Translations under genes and position numbers: made by a program | Assembly: GCA_017302455.1 (NCBI GenBank) | Contig: JAFLDO010000035.1 | Coordinates: forward strand, 1-50,897 | Direction: 5' to 3' | From: Accumulibacter sp. | GTDB taxonomy: Bacteria > Pseudomonadota > Gammaproteobacteria > Burkholderiales > Rhodocyclaceae | Length of the DNA stretch: 50,897 nucleotides | The notes under the pieces: model-generated | Told to the model about the DNA's origin: nothing | Seen by the model: the letters and a program-made list of their open reading frames with translations, nothing else | Databases searched by the model: none | Shown: positions 7,836-17,109 of the stretch, in pieces | Position numbering within the stretch: position 1 is the first letter of the stretch | Layout: every line of letters begins with the position of its first letter

Positions 7836-8342
7836 ATGTCCATACGCGCCATCAATCAGCAGGGAATCGACCTGATCAAACGCTTCGAGGGAATCGTCGA
7901 TGGCAACAAGACGACCCCCAACTACGACCCCTATATCGATCCCGTGGGCATATGGACGATCGGCTACGGGCATGCGATCCGTTTTCAGAACGCGTTTCTC
8001 AGAGGCGAGGCCGCGCGGGCGAGAGCTGCGGCGCTGTATCCGAGCGGCCTGACGACCCAGGAGGTCGAGGACCTGTTGCGCGCCGACCTACTGAACACCT
8101 GTCGCGACGTGGCTTCTCTGGTAAAGGTGACCATGTCGGACAACCAATTCGCCGCTCTGGTGAGTTTTGCCTTCAATGTGGGCAGTACGGCGCTGAAGAA
8201 TTCGTCGCTCCTGAAAAAACTCAATGCCAAGGACTACGCCGGGGCCGCCAACGAGTTTGCCAAGTGGAACAAGGGCGGCGGAAAAGTCCTGGCGGGACTT
8301 ACGCGGCGCCGCGAAGCCGAACGACAGCTCTTCCTGTCCTGA
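7836..8342 (+). CDS. GH24 (phage T4-type) lysozyme / endolysin-like muramidase
   Basis: 168 residues, a typical single-domain GH24 lysozyme length. The catalytic glutamate is E18 in LIKRFEG; the substrate-cleft motif PVGIWTIGYGH follows the PYIDP loop, and NQFAALVSFAFNVG and the C-terminal GLTRRREAERQLFL are family hallmarks. It hydrolyses the MurNAc-GlcNAc bond of peptidoglycan. There is no signal peptide, so export would need a holin or another route, and none is encoded nearby. ATG 7836 follows AAGGAGA at a good distance. It stands alone between tsaD and plsY with its own predicted promoter and no other phage genes, so it is either a captured phage gene or a domesticated muramidase. Confidence 0.9.
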   Translation: MSIRAINQQGIDLIKRFEGIVDGNKTTPNYDPYIDPVGIWTIGYGHAIRFQNAFLRGEAARARAAALYPSGLTTQEVEDLLRADLLNTCRDVASLVKVTMSDNQFAALVSFAFNVGSTALKNSSLLKKLNAKDYAGAANEFAKWNKGGGKVLAGLTRRREAERQLFLS

Positions 8343-8359
8343 CTCAGGTCCTGACTCAG
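8336..8359. repeat. Perfect 12-bp tandem repeat across two convergent stop codons
   Basis: GTCCTGACTCAG occurs twice back to back (8336-8347 and 8348-8359). The first copy holds the lysozyme TGA (8340-8342); the second holds the plsY stop read on the minus strand (8356-8358). Only 13 bp separate the two genes. Confidence 0.9.
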
Positions 8360-8973
8360 CCCTTGCGCGAGCCGATCTTCGGCTCGCTACCCGCCATCAG
8401 GCGTTGCAGGTTTGGCCAGTGCTTGCCAACCAGGGCCATGGCGATGATGCCGACGGTGACCACCATGCCGTTGTTTCCCCATAGCATGAAGGCATAGACC
8501 GGGGCTGCCGTGGCGGCGACGAGAGCGGCCAGCGACGAATAGCGCAGCACCAGCGCGATGAACAGCCAGGTGGCCAGCGTCGCCAGGCCCAGCCAGGGGT
8601 CGATCGCCAGCAGCACGCCGGCAGCCGTGGCCACGCCCTTGCCCCCTTTGAAGGCGAGGAACACGGGGTACAGGTGGCCGAAAAAGACGGCCAGGGCGAC
8701 GAGTCCGACCGTGGCGGAAGCCAGACCGTACTCCGGTCCGTAGCGGCTGGCCAAGAAGACGGCCAGCCAGCCCTTGGCCACATCGCCGATCAGGGTGAAT
8801 ATCGCCGCGCCCTTGTGGCCACTGCGCAAAACGTTAGTCGCGCCGGGGTTCTTCGAACCGTAGCTGCGCGGGTCGGCAAGGCCGAAAACGCGGCTGGCGA
8901 CCAGCGCGAAGGGAATGGAACCCAGGAGGTAGGCCGCGAGAATGGCGGCAAGGGTGATCAGCAACGGTGGCAT
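8356..8973 (-). CDS. plsY: Acyl-phosphate:glycerol-3-phosphate acyltransferase PlsY
   Basis: 205 residues with about five membrane helices. PlsY transfers the acyl group from acyl-phosphate (made by PlsX) to sn-glycerol-3-phosphate, the first committed step of phospholipid synthesis at the inner membrane. The three family motifs are visible: LLGSIPFALVASRVFGLADPRSYGSKNPGATN near residues 16-48, GHLYPVFLAFKGGKGVATAAG in the middle, and a third helix-rich C-terminal part. It is a single gene facing the lysozyme and divergent from folB. Confidence 0.96.
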   Translation of the reverse strand: MPPLLITLAAILAAYLLGSIPFALVASRVFGLADPRSYGSKNPGATNVLRSGHKGAAIFTLIGDVAKGWLAVFLASRYGPEYGLASATVGLVALAVFFGHLYPVFLAFKGGKGVATAAGVLLAIDPWLGLATLATWLFIALVLRYSSLAALVAATAAPVYAFMLWGNNGMVVTVGIIAMALVGKHWPNLQRLMAGSEPKIGSRKG

Positions 8974-9082
8974 CCGGTGTAAACGGGTGGTTGATGGGCC
9001 TCTGGGTTAGAATGCCAGGATTGTCGTCACTGGGGATTTCGCGCCCGACGGCCCATTCTACACCGACACGACGCCCTCCCGC

Positions 9083-9439
9083 ATGGACATCATTTTCATC
9101 GACGACCTTCGCGCCTCCACGCTGATCGGCATCTACCCGCGCGAAAAAGCGATGCCCCAGACGATAGAAATCTCGCTGCGGATCGGCACCTCGACGGCCA
9201 GCGCCGGCGCTAGTGACGACATTCGCGATACGATCGACTACGCGGTGGTGGTGGACCGCCTGCGTGCCGAACTCGCCGCCAGACACTTCAATCTCCTCGA
9301 ACGCCTTGCCGAATACGTGGCCACCTTGCTGCTCGAGGAGTTCGGTGCCACCTGGGTGCGCGTCTCGATTGCCAAGCTCGGCATGATGCGCGGCGTGCAG
9401 CGCGTCGGCGTCGTCATCGAGCGCGGCGCGGCAGCGTGA
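9083..9439 (+). CDS. folB: Dihydroneopterin aldolase FolB
   Basis: 118 residues, the normal size. FolB cleaves 7,8-dihydroneopterin to 6-hydroxymethyl-7,8-dihydropterin in folate synthesis and acts as a cytoplasmic oligomer. The sequence has the N-terminal MDIIFIDDLRASTLIGIYPREK strand-loop, the DTIDYAVVVDRLR segment with the substrate-binding Tyr, the catalytic-site FNLLERLAEYVATLLL helix, and VRVSIAKLGMMRGVQRVGVVIER at the end. A TAGAAT hexamer at 9008-9013 is a candidate -10 element, giving a leader of about 63 nt. Folate genes folA and thyA lie 25 kb downstream. Confidence 0.95.
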   Translation: MDIIFIDDLRASTLIGIYPREKAMPQTIEISLRIGTSTASAGASDDIRDTIDYAVVVDRLRAELAARHFNLLERLAEYVATLLLEEFGATWVRVSIAKLGMMRGVQRVGVVIERGAAA

Positions 9440-9580
9440 TTCGGGGTCCGGTCGTCGCCCCGCGGCATGTCGGTGGGAACTCGCCAGGCAAATGCCCTGG
9501 CGCATCCAGACAGGCTCGGAGAACGCGGCGTTGCGGCAGCTCGCGCGCCGCGCGGCCGCTAGCCGCCTACTGCCGCGCTG

Positions 9581-11228
<1,648 letters not shown>

Positions 11229-11242
<14 letters not shown>

Positions 11243-11612
11243 CACGCAACCATTCGACGGCGGCTTCGGACAAGCCATCGAGCAAGATGCAGTCGAAGCG
11301 GCAGTCGGCCTCACCAAGCGCGTGCATGGTCAGATAATGCTGCGCGGCGAGGACGATACGACCTTGTTTGCGCGCGGTGATGCTGGCGGCCGCACCGCCA
11401 TAGCTGGCGTTGCGGCGCAGGCGCACTTCGACGAAAACCAGCACGCGTCGTTCGCGGCAGATCAGATCGACCTCACCGCCCCGGCAGCGATAATTGCGCG
11501 CCAACACCCGCAGACCTTGTCGCTCGAGGAAACGCGCAGCCAGGTCCTCAGCGATCATGCCATCACTGACGCGATGTCGGGCTTGCCCGGTCGTGCTATC
11601 GTTGCCGCTCAT
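11229..11612 (-). CDS. yraN: YraN-family (UPF0102) predicted endonuclease-like protein
   Basis: About 127 residues from ATG 11612; an alternative ATG at 11630 would overlap the rsmI start. The restriction-endonuclease-like core is present: AEDLAARFLERQGLRVLARNYRCRGGEVDLICRE followed by VFVEVRLR, giving the E / D / E-x-R(K)-type active-site pattern. Its biological role is unresolved in the literature I know. It heads an operon with the HIRAN protein, diaA and dolP and is head-to-head with rsmI. A TATAAT on the minus strand (11654-11649), inside rsmI codons 7-9, is the best candidate -10. Confidence 0.88.
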
Positions 11613-11628
11613 TTGCCAGCTGATCGCC

Positions 11629-12498
11629 ATGACAGAAGAATCCACCGCATTATATGTGGTTGCCACCCCGCTCGGCCATCTCGGCGACATGACGGCGCGG
11701 GCGATCGAGGTCCTGCGCCGGGTGCCCTGGGTAGCCGCCGAGGACACGCGCCACAGCGCGCCCCTGCTGAAACATTACGGGTCGCGTGCGCGTCTGCTGG
11801 CGGCACACCAGCACAACGAGGAGAGCGCTGCCGAACAGGTCATGGCGCGACTCTCGGCTGGCGAATCCGTGGCGCTGGTCGTCGATGCCGGTACACCGGC
11901 GATATCCGATCCGGGTGCGCGCCTGGTGGCGCGCGTGCGCGCCGCTGGCCATCGCGTCGTTCCTCTGCCCGGCGCCTGCGCGGCGATCGTCGCGCTGTCG
12001 GCCGCGGGCCTCAGCGAAACCCACTTCCTCTTCTACGGCTTTCTGCCGACCAAGGCGGGGCAACGTGCGCAGGTCCTGCGTGAACTGGCCCCACTGCCCT
12101 GGGCACTGGTCTTCTACGAGGCGCCGCATCGCATCCTCGACAGCGTCGCTGCGCTGGCCGCTGCCTTTGGACCGGCGCGAACGGTGGTCCTGGCGCGCGA
12201 ACTGACCAAACTGTTCGAGAGCATTCATTCGTGTCGGCTCGGCGAAGCACACGACTGGCTGCTGGCGGATGCCGACCGGCAGCGCGGCGAGTTTGTGGTC
12301 CTCGTCTCCGGCGCGCCGGCCGCGACGGACAACGCCGAGGGCGAGCGGGTGTTGGCCTTGCTGCTCGACGAGGGGCTGCCTGTCAGTCAGGCGGCGCGAC
12401 TGGCGCAGGCCATCACCGGTGCGGGGAAGAAGACCCTGTATCAAATGGCGTTGCGGGCGCGCCCCGTGCCCGGCGACGACGAGGAAAGCGCCACCTAG
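11629..12498 (+). CDS. rsmI: 16S rRNA (cytidine-1402-2'-O)-methyltransferase RsmI
   Basis: 289 residues. RsmI 2'-O-methylates C1402 in the decoding centre of 16S rRNA and partners with RsmH, encoded 4.5 kb downstream, which methylates N4 of the same base. The tetrapyrrole-methylase fold is evident: LYVVATPLGHLGDMTARAIEVL at the N-terminus, EDTRHSAPLLKHYG, VVDAGTPAISDPGARLV, and VVPLPGACAAIVALSAAGL, with FYEAPHRI and GEFVVLVSG later. The start codon is 16 bp from the divergent yraN start. The 162 bp to pyrC carry the pyrC promoter. Confidence 0.97.
   Translation: MTEESTALYVVATPLGHLGDMTARAIEVLRRVPWVAAEDTRHSAPLLKHYGSRARLLAAHQHNEESAAEQVMARLSAGESVALVVDAGTPAISDPGARLVARVRAAGHRVVPLPGACAAIVALSAAGLSETHFLFYGFLPTKAGQRAQVLRELAPLPWALVFYEAPHRILDSVAALAAAFGPARTVVLARELTKLFESIHSCRLGEAHDWLLADADRQRGEFVVLVSGAPAATDNAEGERVLALLLDEGLPVSQAARLAQAITGAGKKTLYQMALRARPVPGDDEESAT
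11649..11654 (-). promoter_or_regulatory. Candidate -10 element of the yraN operon, inside rsmI
   Basis: Read on the minus strand this is a perfect TATAAT, 36 nt or so upstream of the yraN ATG at 11612. It lies within the first codons of the divergent rsmI. No good -35 is visible at 17 bp, so this is a candidate only. Confidence 0.35.
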
Positions 12499-12626
12499 TC
12501 GCTACCCATTCGCCATCCCAAACATCACCGGACTCCTTCCACACCGCAAGCCGCGTCTCGCAGACGCCGGGCACGACGCAGCGCGGTGCGGCGCGCGCCG
12601 GCGCGCTGACCAGCGTCGAAATCATC

Positions 12627-12632
12627 TAGAAT
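12627..12632 (+). promoter_or_regulatory. Candidate -10 element of pyrC
   Basis: TAGAAT, 34 nt upstream of the pyrC ATG. The best -35 (CTGACC at 12606-12611) has a short 15-bp spacer, so only the -10 is proposed. The same hexamer, equally placed, precedes lpxC. Confidence 0.4.
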
Positions 12633-12660
12633 TCGTCCATCACCTTTGCCGGGCTCGAGC

Positions 12661-13695
12661 ATGCAGATCACGATCACCCGTCCGGACGACTGGCACCTCC
12701 ATCTACGCGATGGCGAGGCGCTGGCCGCCGTCCTGCCGCATACGGCGCGCCAGTTCGCGCGGGCCATCGTCATGCCCAATCTGCGCCCGCCGGTGACGAC
12801 CGTCGCCGCCGCCGGTGACTATCGTGCGCGCATCCTGGCCGCTTTGCCGCCGGGAATGGCGTTCGAACCGTTGATGACGCTGTACCTGACCGACAGGACG
12901 CCGGTCGACGAGATCCGGTGTGCCGCGGAGTGTGATTTCGTGCACGCGATCAAGCTGTACCCGGCCGGAGCAACGACCAACTCCGACTCGGGAGTCACCG
13001 ATCTCGACCACTGTTCGGCGGTGCTTGCCGAGATGGAAAAGCTCGGCTTGCCGCTACTCGTGCACGGCGAAGCGACCGACCCGGCGAGCGACGTCTTCGA
13101 CCGCGAGAAGATTTTCATCGAGCGCGTGCTGCAGCCCCTGCTGGCGCGTCACCCGGCGCTGAAAGTCGTCTTCGAGCACATCACGACCAGCGACGCCGCC
13201 GATTTCGTCGCCGCTTGTGGACCCACCGTCGCAGCAACGATCACCGCGCACCACCTGCTCTACAACCGCAACGCGATCTTTGCCGGCGGTATCCAGCCGC
13301 ATTACTACTGCCTGCCGGTCCTCAAGCGCGAGCAGCATCGACTGGCCCTGCTGCGTGCGGCCACTTCGGGCAGCGAGAAGTACTTCCTCGGCACCGATTC
13401 CGCACCGCATGCAAGGACAGCAAAGGAAACCGCGTGCGGCTGTGCCGGCTGCTATACGGCACACGCGGCGCTCGAACTCTACGCCGAAGCCTTCGCGTCG
13501 AACGGCGCGCTGGATCGTTTCGAGGCCTTCGCCAGTTTCAATGGCGCCGATTTTTATGGCTTGCCGCGCAATACCGGCAAGGTGACGCTGGAAAGATGCG
13601 ATTGGCTGACACCGGAAGCCTTTCCCTACCTCGGCGACGACACACTGGTGCCTTTGCGCGCCGGCGAACTGTTGCACTGGAAGATGCTCGGCTGA
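12661..13695 (+). CDS. pyrC: Dihydroorotase PyrC (class II)
   Basis: 344 residues, the usual class II length. It cyclises N-carbamoyl-L-aspartate to dihydroorotate in pyrimidine synthesis, in the cytoplasm. Zinc ligands are visible as H12 and H14 in [10 protein letters not shown]; the carboxylated lysine lies in [17 protein letters not shown]; further histidines in LLVHGEAT and VFEHITT, and the catalytic aspartate in [10 protein letters not shown]. The ATG at 12661 is preferred over an upstream TTG because [18 protein letters not shown] is the conserved N-terminus. The lipoprotein gene follows after 35 bp. Confidence 0.97.
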   Translation: MQITITRPDDWHLHLRDGEALAAVLPHTARQFARAIVMPNLRPPVTTVAAAGDYRARILAALPPGMAFEPLMTLYLTDRTPVDEIRCAAECDFVHAIKLYPAGATTNSDSGVTDLDHCSAVLAEMEKLGLPLLVHGEATDPASDVFDREKIFIERVLQPLLARHPALKVVFEHITTSDAADFVAACGPTVAATITAHHLLYNRNAIFAGGIQPHYYCLPVLKREQHRLALLRAATSGSEKYFLGTDSAPHARTAKETACGCAGCYTAHAALELYAEAFASNGALDRFEAFASFNGADFYGLPRNTGKVTLERCDWLTPEAFPYLGDDTLVPLRAGELLHWKMLG

Positions 13696-13730
13696 GATCA
13701 CGCGTCGGAATTCGTTTGAGGAGACTCGCC

Positions 13731-14189
13731 GTGCCGCGGAACACCCTGTTGCCCCTGCTTCTGCTGCTCATGTTGCCAATACTGGCGGCCTGTTCCGACC
13801 AGCGGGCGGCCCTGGAGTTCGGATCGCCCCAGCATTCGCTGACGCTGATTCGCGTGCAGAATTTCTTCTGGGACAAGACCGCCCGCTACTCGATCGTCGC
13901 CGCCCGCATGCCCGAGTGCCAGCGTCGGCACGAACTCGGATCCGCCGGCAGCGAGAGCAAGGTCGAGGTGTATGCACCGGGTAACGACGCCTGGATTCTC
14001 AAGCAGGGAAAACGCCTGTTTGTCGTCGAAACGCGCACCTGTGAAGGCTTTGCCAAGCTCGAAGGCGACCCGGAGGGCGGCATGGGCCCGCTGCAGGGAA
14101 GTTTCCAGATGCGCAATGGCACCCTGACCTTCGTCGCCGCAGCGCAGGGCGAAACGGCAAACCAAGCGGCCGCGCCTGCGGCACAGTGA
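13731..14189 (+). CDS. Small lipoprotein of unknown function
   Basis: 152 residues from GTG 13731, with GAGGAG about 8 nt upstream. The frame is open further back, but this start gives a clean lipoprotein signal: a Leu-rich core then lipobox ILAAC (C21). The mature part has four strands worth of alternating hydrophobics (HSLTLIRVQNFFWDKTARYSIV, KVEVYAPGNDAWILKQGKRLFVVETRTC) and a low-complexity Ala/Gln tail. Three cysteines remain in the mature part, two of which (PECQRR, TRTCEG) could pair. I do not recognise the family. Its stop overlaps the start of the DUF3025 gene, so the two are coupled. Confidence 0.75.
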   Translation: MPRNTLLPLLLLLMLPILAACSDQRAALEFGSPQHSLTLIRVQNFFWDKTARYSIVAARMPECQRRHELGSAGSESKVEVYAPGNDAWILKQGKRLFVVETRTCEGFAKLEGDPEGGMGPLQGSFQMRNGTLTFVAAAQGETANQAAAPAAQ

Positions 14190-14980
14190 GCCAACGAGGC
14201 TTTCCTTCGCCGGGCGGCCTGTTCGCCCCACTATCGCCGCTGCTCGAGCGGATTGCATTTGCGCCCGACCTCGCTGCCCTCGCCGTCCTGAGTTCGACGC
14301 ACCGCGTGCAGACGCGTAGTGGCCGGCGCGTCTCTTTCCTGCCGCCAGCGACCGATGGCCTCGACTACGAAACGCGCATCTGGACACGTGGCGAAGTGGC
14401 TACACGCCCCGACAACTGGCACGATTTCTTCAATGCACTCGTCTGGCTGACGTTTCCGCACGCCAAAGCGGTGCTCAACGCGCGTCATGTCGAGGCGCTG
14501 GCGGCGGACGCTACCCCAGGCCGCAGCGGCCGCGGTCACGATCGCGACGCGATGACGCACTTCGACGAATGCGGCGTCATCGTCGTCGCTTCCGATCCTT
14601 CGCTGCTGGCCCTGCTGCGCGGCTTCCAATGGCAGAAATTGTTCTGGGAGCGCCGGCTTGATCTCGGTCGGTCGCTGCGCTGCTTCGTCTTCGGCCATGC
14701 GACCTACGAGCAACTGCTGCAGCCGTTTCGCGGCCTGACGGCCAAGGGCGTGCTCTACGAGGCGACCGAAGACTGGTTCCGCCGGCCGCTGGCAGCACAA
14801 CTGACCGACCTCGACCAGCGCCTGTCCAGCGAACTGGCTGCCGGTGACCACCGGGATCCGCGCGCCTTTCACCCGCTGCCCTTGCTTGGCCTGCCAGGCG
14901 TCACGCCCGATAGCGAGAACCCCGCCTACTACGCCGACCGCTGGCAATTCCGGCCGGGTCGCAGCAGACGGGGCGTATAA
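14186..14980 (+). CDS. DUF3025-family protein
   Basis: 264 residues starting at GTG 14186, overlapping the lipoprotein stop by 4 nt. Recognisable family features are PDNWHDFFNALVWLTFPHAKAVLNARH in the first half, DAMTHFDECGVIVVASD in the middle, and LRCFVFGHATYEQLLQPFRGLTAKGVL in the second half. The DNWHDFFN...FP..K...N..H block and the T-x-F-D-E-x-G stretch recall a conserved, mostly beta/proteobacterial DUF3025; no biochemical role is known to me. No signal peptide. The TAA stop lies inside the rnpB -10 hexamer. Confidence 0.8.
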   Translation: MSQRGFPSPGGLFAPLSPLLERIAFAPDLAALAVLSSTHRVQTRSGRRVSFLPPATDGLDYETRIWTRGEVATRPDNWHDFFNALVWLTFPHAKAVLNARHVEALAADATPGRSGRGHDRDAMTHFDECGVIVVASDPSLLALLRGFQWQKLFWERRLDLGRSLRCFVFGHATYEQLLQPFRGLTAKGVLYEATEDWFRRPLAAQLTDLDQRLSSELAAGDHRDPRAFHPLPLLGLPGVTPDSENPAYYADRWQFRPGRSRRGV

Positions 14981-14981
14981 T
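14976..14981 (+). promoter_or_regulatory. rnpB -10 element
   Basis: A perfect TATAAT, 7 nt before the predicted first base of RNase P RNA at 14988. The stop codon TAA of the DUF3025 gene (14978-14980) is contained in it. No good -35 hexamer is visible. Confidence 0.7.
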
Positions 14982-14987
14982 CCGCTT

Positions 14988-15360
14988 GGGAAGTCGGCCA
15001 GGCAGCCGCTGGGCAAGAGGTGAAAACCTGGCGCCGAGAGGAAAGTCCGGGCTCCACAGAGCAGGATGCCGGTTAACGACCGGGCACCGCGAGGTGACGG
15101 AAAGTGCAACAGAAAACAGACCGCCGATGTCCTGGCTCAGGCAACTGACCAGAGCAGGTAAGGGTGAAACGGCGAGGTAAGAGCTCACCGCGTTCGTGGT
15201 AACACGAACGGCACGGCAAACCCCATCTGGAGCAAGGCCAAATAGGGAAGCGTGGGCGTGGCTCGCGCTGCTTCCGGGTAGGCTGCTTGAGCGTGCTGGC
15301 AACAGTACGCCTAGAGGAATGGCTGTCCACGACAGAACCCGGCTTATCGGCCGGCTTCCC
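14988..15360 (+). ncRNA. rnpB: RNase P RNA (A-type), rnpB
   Basis: The catalytic RNA that removes 5' leaders from pre-tRNA. About 373 nt, as expected for a bacterial A-type RNA. The 5' GGGAAGTCGGCC pairs with 3' GGCCGGCTTCCC to form helix P1, which sets both ends. Conserved core pieces are present: GAGGAAAGTCCGGGCTCCAC near 15038-15057, GGTAAGGGTGAAA near 15157-15169, GGCAAACCCC near 15214, and AGAACCCGGCTTAT near 15335-15348, the last being the near-universal 3' core. A TATAAT lies just upstream. It sits between rsmI/DUF3025 and mraZ, as in many betaproteobacteria. Confidence 0.97.
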
Positions 15361-15373
15361 ACCTTCCCCGCCC

Positions 15374-15395
15374 GTCGGCAGCGATCGCTGCCGAC
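15374..15395 (+). terminator. Stem-loop downstream of rnpB
   Basis: GTCGGCAGCG-AT-CGCTGCCGAC is a perfect 10-bp inverted repeat with a 2-bp centre, 14 nt after the RNase P RNA 3' end. The following TCTTCACCTCGTTCT is only moderately T-rich, so it may be a terminator or a 3' processing and stability element. Confidence 0.5.
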
Positions 15396-15644
15396 TCTTC
15401 ACCTCGTTCTCCCGCCAATTCGACTCCGCCCGGGCCGCCAGCCGCCAGCCCATGGCCCTCGCATGCCCCTTGCGCACAGGCCCAGCCGTCAATCATAAGA
15501 AGCTACTTTTAACACCGCCTGTTACTCATTGTTTTTTAAACTTAACTTATTTTAGCGGCAGTTCGCGAATCACGCATAAGTGCTTGTCGTCATTGGAAAA
15601 ATCCGGTGCAGACCTATTGCTTTGCCAGACTCTTTGTCTTAAAG

Positions 15645-15669
15645 TGGATATTAGTGGTAGAAAGTGGGG
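15645..15669 (+). promoter_or_regulatory. MraZ-box: three TGGnn repeats at 10-bp spacing
   Basis: TGGAT, TGGTA and TGGGG begin at 15645, 15655 and 15665, each separated by 5 bp (ATTAG, GAAAG). This is the arrangement of the E. coli MraZ operator (TGGGN-N5 repeats upstream of mraZ). Only the third copy keeps TGGG fully, so binding may be weaker or the protein specificity slightly different. It implies autorepression of the cluster by MraZ. Confidence 0.7.
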
Positions 15670-15714
15670 GCATTTGCCTTCCTCGCCCAAGAGTGCAAGG
15701 GACGATTTGTTGTG

Positions 15715-16161
15715 ATGTTTCAGGGTGCGGCTGCGTTAAGTCTGGATGCCAAAGGCAGGATCGCCGTTCCGGCGCGCCATCGGGAGCCGCTCGTCTCGGC
15801 CTCCGAAGGGAGACTGGTGCTTACTGCGCATCCGCATCGCTGCCTGCTGCTCTACCCCGAGACGGCATGGGAACCGATTCGCGACAAGGTCCTGGCGGCC
15901 TCGAGCCTCAATCCGCGATCGGCATTGATCAAGCGCTTGCTGGTCGGTCACGCCCGTGAAGAGGAAATGGACGCGACAGGCCGCCTCCTGATCGCACCGG
16001 AGTTGCGCCAGTTTGCGCAACTCGATAAACAGGTCTGGCTGGTCGGTCAGGGCAGTCACTTCGAGATCTGGTCAGACGCGGGCTGGCAGCAGCAGCAGGA
16101 AGCGGTCTTCGCGCTCGGCGACCAGTTGTTGCCCGCAGACCTCGAGGACCTGGCACTGTGA
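15715..16161 (+). CDS. mraZ: Transcriptional regulator MraZ
   Basis: 148 residues with two tandem AbrB/SpoVT-like half-domains, each carrying the D-A-x-G-R motif ([15 protein letters not shown] near 9-23; [14 protein letters not shown] near 84-97). MraZ forms a ring-shaped oligomer, binds TGGGN repeats and represses its own operon; the repeats lie 46-70 bp upstream. ATG 15715 gives the conserved MFQG start; an upstream in-frame GTG at 15664 is inside the operator and is rejected. Its stop overlaps the rsmH start. Confidence 0.97.
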   Translation: MFQGAAALSLDAKGRIAVPARHREPLVSASEGRLVLTAHPHRCLLLYPETAWEPIRDKVLAASSLNPRSALIKRLLVGHAREEEMDATGRLLIAPELRQFAQLDKQVWLVGQGSHFEIWSDAGWQQQQEAVFALGDQLLPADLEDLAL

Positions 16162-17108
16162 GCCAGGAGTCGCCGCACCAGACCGTTCTGTTGCAGGAGG
16201 CGGTGGAGGCCCTGGCCATCAAACCGGCAGGAACTTACGTGGACGGCACCTTCGGGCGTGGCGGGCATAGTCGGGCCATCCTGCAGCGCCTGGGTACGGG
16301 TGGTCGCCTGCTGGCCTTCGACCGTGACCCGCAGGCGGTGGCCATGGCCAGTGGCGAAACGGATGCGCGACTGCTGGTAATGCATGAGCGCTTCGGCGAT
16401 CTGGCGGACGCACTGCGGCGAGCGGGCTGCGCAGTCGAGCAGGGCATCGACGGCGTGCTGCTCGATATTGGTGTCTCGTCGCCGCAACTCGATGAGCACG
16501 CGCGGGGCTTCAGCTTTCGTGGCGACGCGCCGCTCGACATGCGCATGGACACGACGCAGGGCGAGACAGCAGCGCAATGGCTAGGACGAGCCAGCGAGCA
16601 GGAGATCACGGAGGTCATTAGGAACTATGGTGAAGAACGGTTTGCTTTCCAGATTGCAAAGAAGATTGTGGCTGCTCGGGGAGAGCGGTCGGTTGCAACC
16701 ACGGGGGAGCTGGCCGCGCTCGTACGCCAGACCGTGCGGACCCGTGAGCCCGGCCAGGACGCGGCGACGCGTACCTTTCAAGCTCTACGGATTCATATCA
16801 ATCAAGAACTCGAACAACTCGCGCTAGTGCTGCCGCAGGCCATGACCGTGCTCAAGGCAGGAGGGCGCCTGGTGGTCATCAGCTTCCACTCGCTCGAAGA
16901 CCGAATCGTCAAACGCTTCCTGCGCGACGAGGCGGCGCCTGACCGTTTGCCGCGAAAGCTGCCTCTGCGCGCGGCGGATCTGCCGCCGCCGCGACTTCGT
17001 CTGATCGGCAAGCCGGTCAGAGCGAGCGCCGCCGAGATTGCGGCCAACCCGCGGGCGCGCAGCGCGATCATGCGCGTCGCCGAGAAGCTGGCCAGAAAGG
17101 CCGCCTGA
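16158..17108 (+). CDS. rsmH: 16S rRNA (cytosine-1402-N4)-methyltransferase RsmH
   Basis: 316 residues from GTG 16158 (4-nt overlap with mraZ). It N4-methylates C1402 of 16S rRNA, the base also methylated by RsmI. The SAM-binding motif is [18 protein letters not shown] (about 26-43); [23 protein letters not shown] and DMRMD follow; the C-terminal [15 protein letters not shown] block is diagnostic. Between about 16615 and 16815 codon choice shifts to A/T-ending codons (for example the region encoding [17 protein letters not shown]) although the protein sequence there is highly conserved, so this patch may have a different origin. Confidence 0.97.
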   Translation: MSQESPHQTVLLQEAVEALAIKPAGTYVDGTFGRGGHSRAILQRLGTGGRLLAFDRDPQAVAMASGETDARLLVMHERFGDLADALRRAGCAVEQGIDGVLLDIGVSSPQLDEHARGFSFRGDAPLDMRMDTTQGETAAQWLGRASEQEITEVIRNYGEERFAFQIAKKIVAARGERSVATTGELAALVRQTVRTREPGQDAATRTFQALRIHINQELEQLALVLPQAMTVLKAGGRLVVISFHSLEDRIVKRFLRDEAAPDRLPRKLPLRAADLPPPRLRLIGKPVRASAAEIAANPRARSAIMRVAEKLARKAA

Positions 17109-17109
17109 G

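Larger units (their letters stand above)
15361..15714 (+). other. Gene-free gap between rnpB and mraZ
   Basis: 354 bp without a convincing gene. It begins with a stem-loop (15374-15395), and then from about 15490 to 15660 becomes clearly AT-richer than anything around it, with runs such as GTTTTTTAAACTTAACTT. The three MraZ-box repeats lie at the end. It probably holds the promoter of the whole dcw cluster; TTGCCA at 15622-15627 is a possible -35 but I cannot settle the -10. Confidence 0.7.

Noticed and set aside
7552-8359. A prophage or defence island around the lysozyme
   Set aside because: No integrase, holin, structural or regulatory phage genes are present; both flanks are core genes in normal context.
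9482-9502. CGCCAGG / CCTGGCG inverted repeat between folB and dolP as a terminator
   Set aside because: Only 7 bp of stem, a 7-nt loop and no T-tract; it may be chance in GC-rich sequence.
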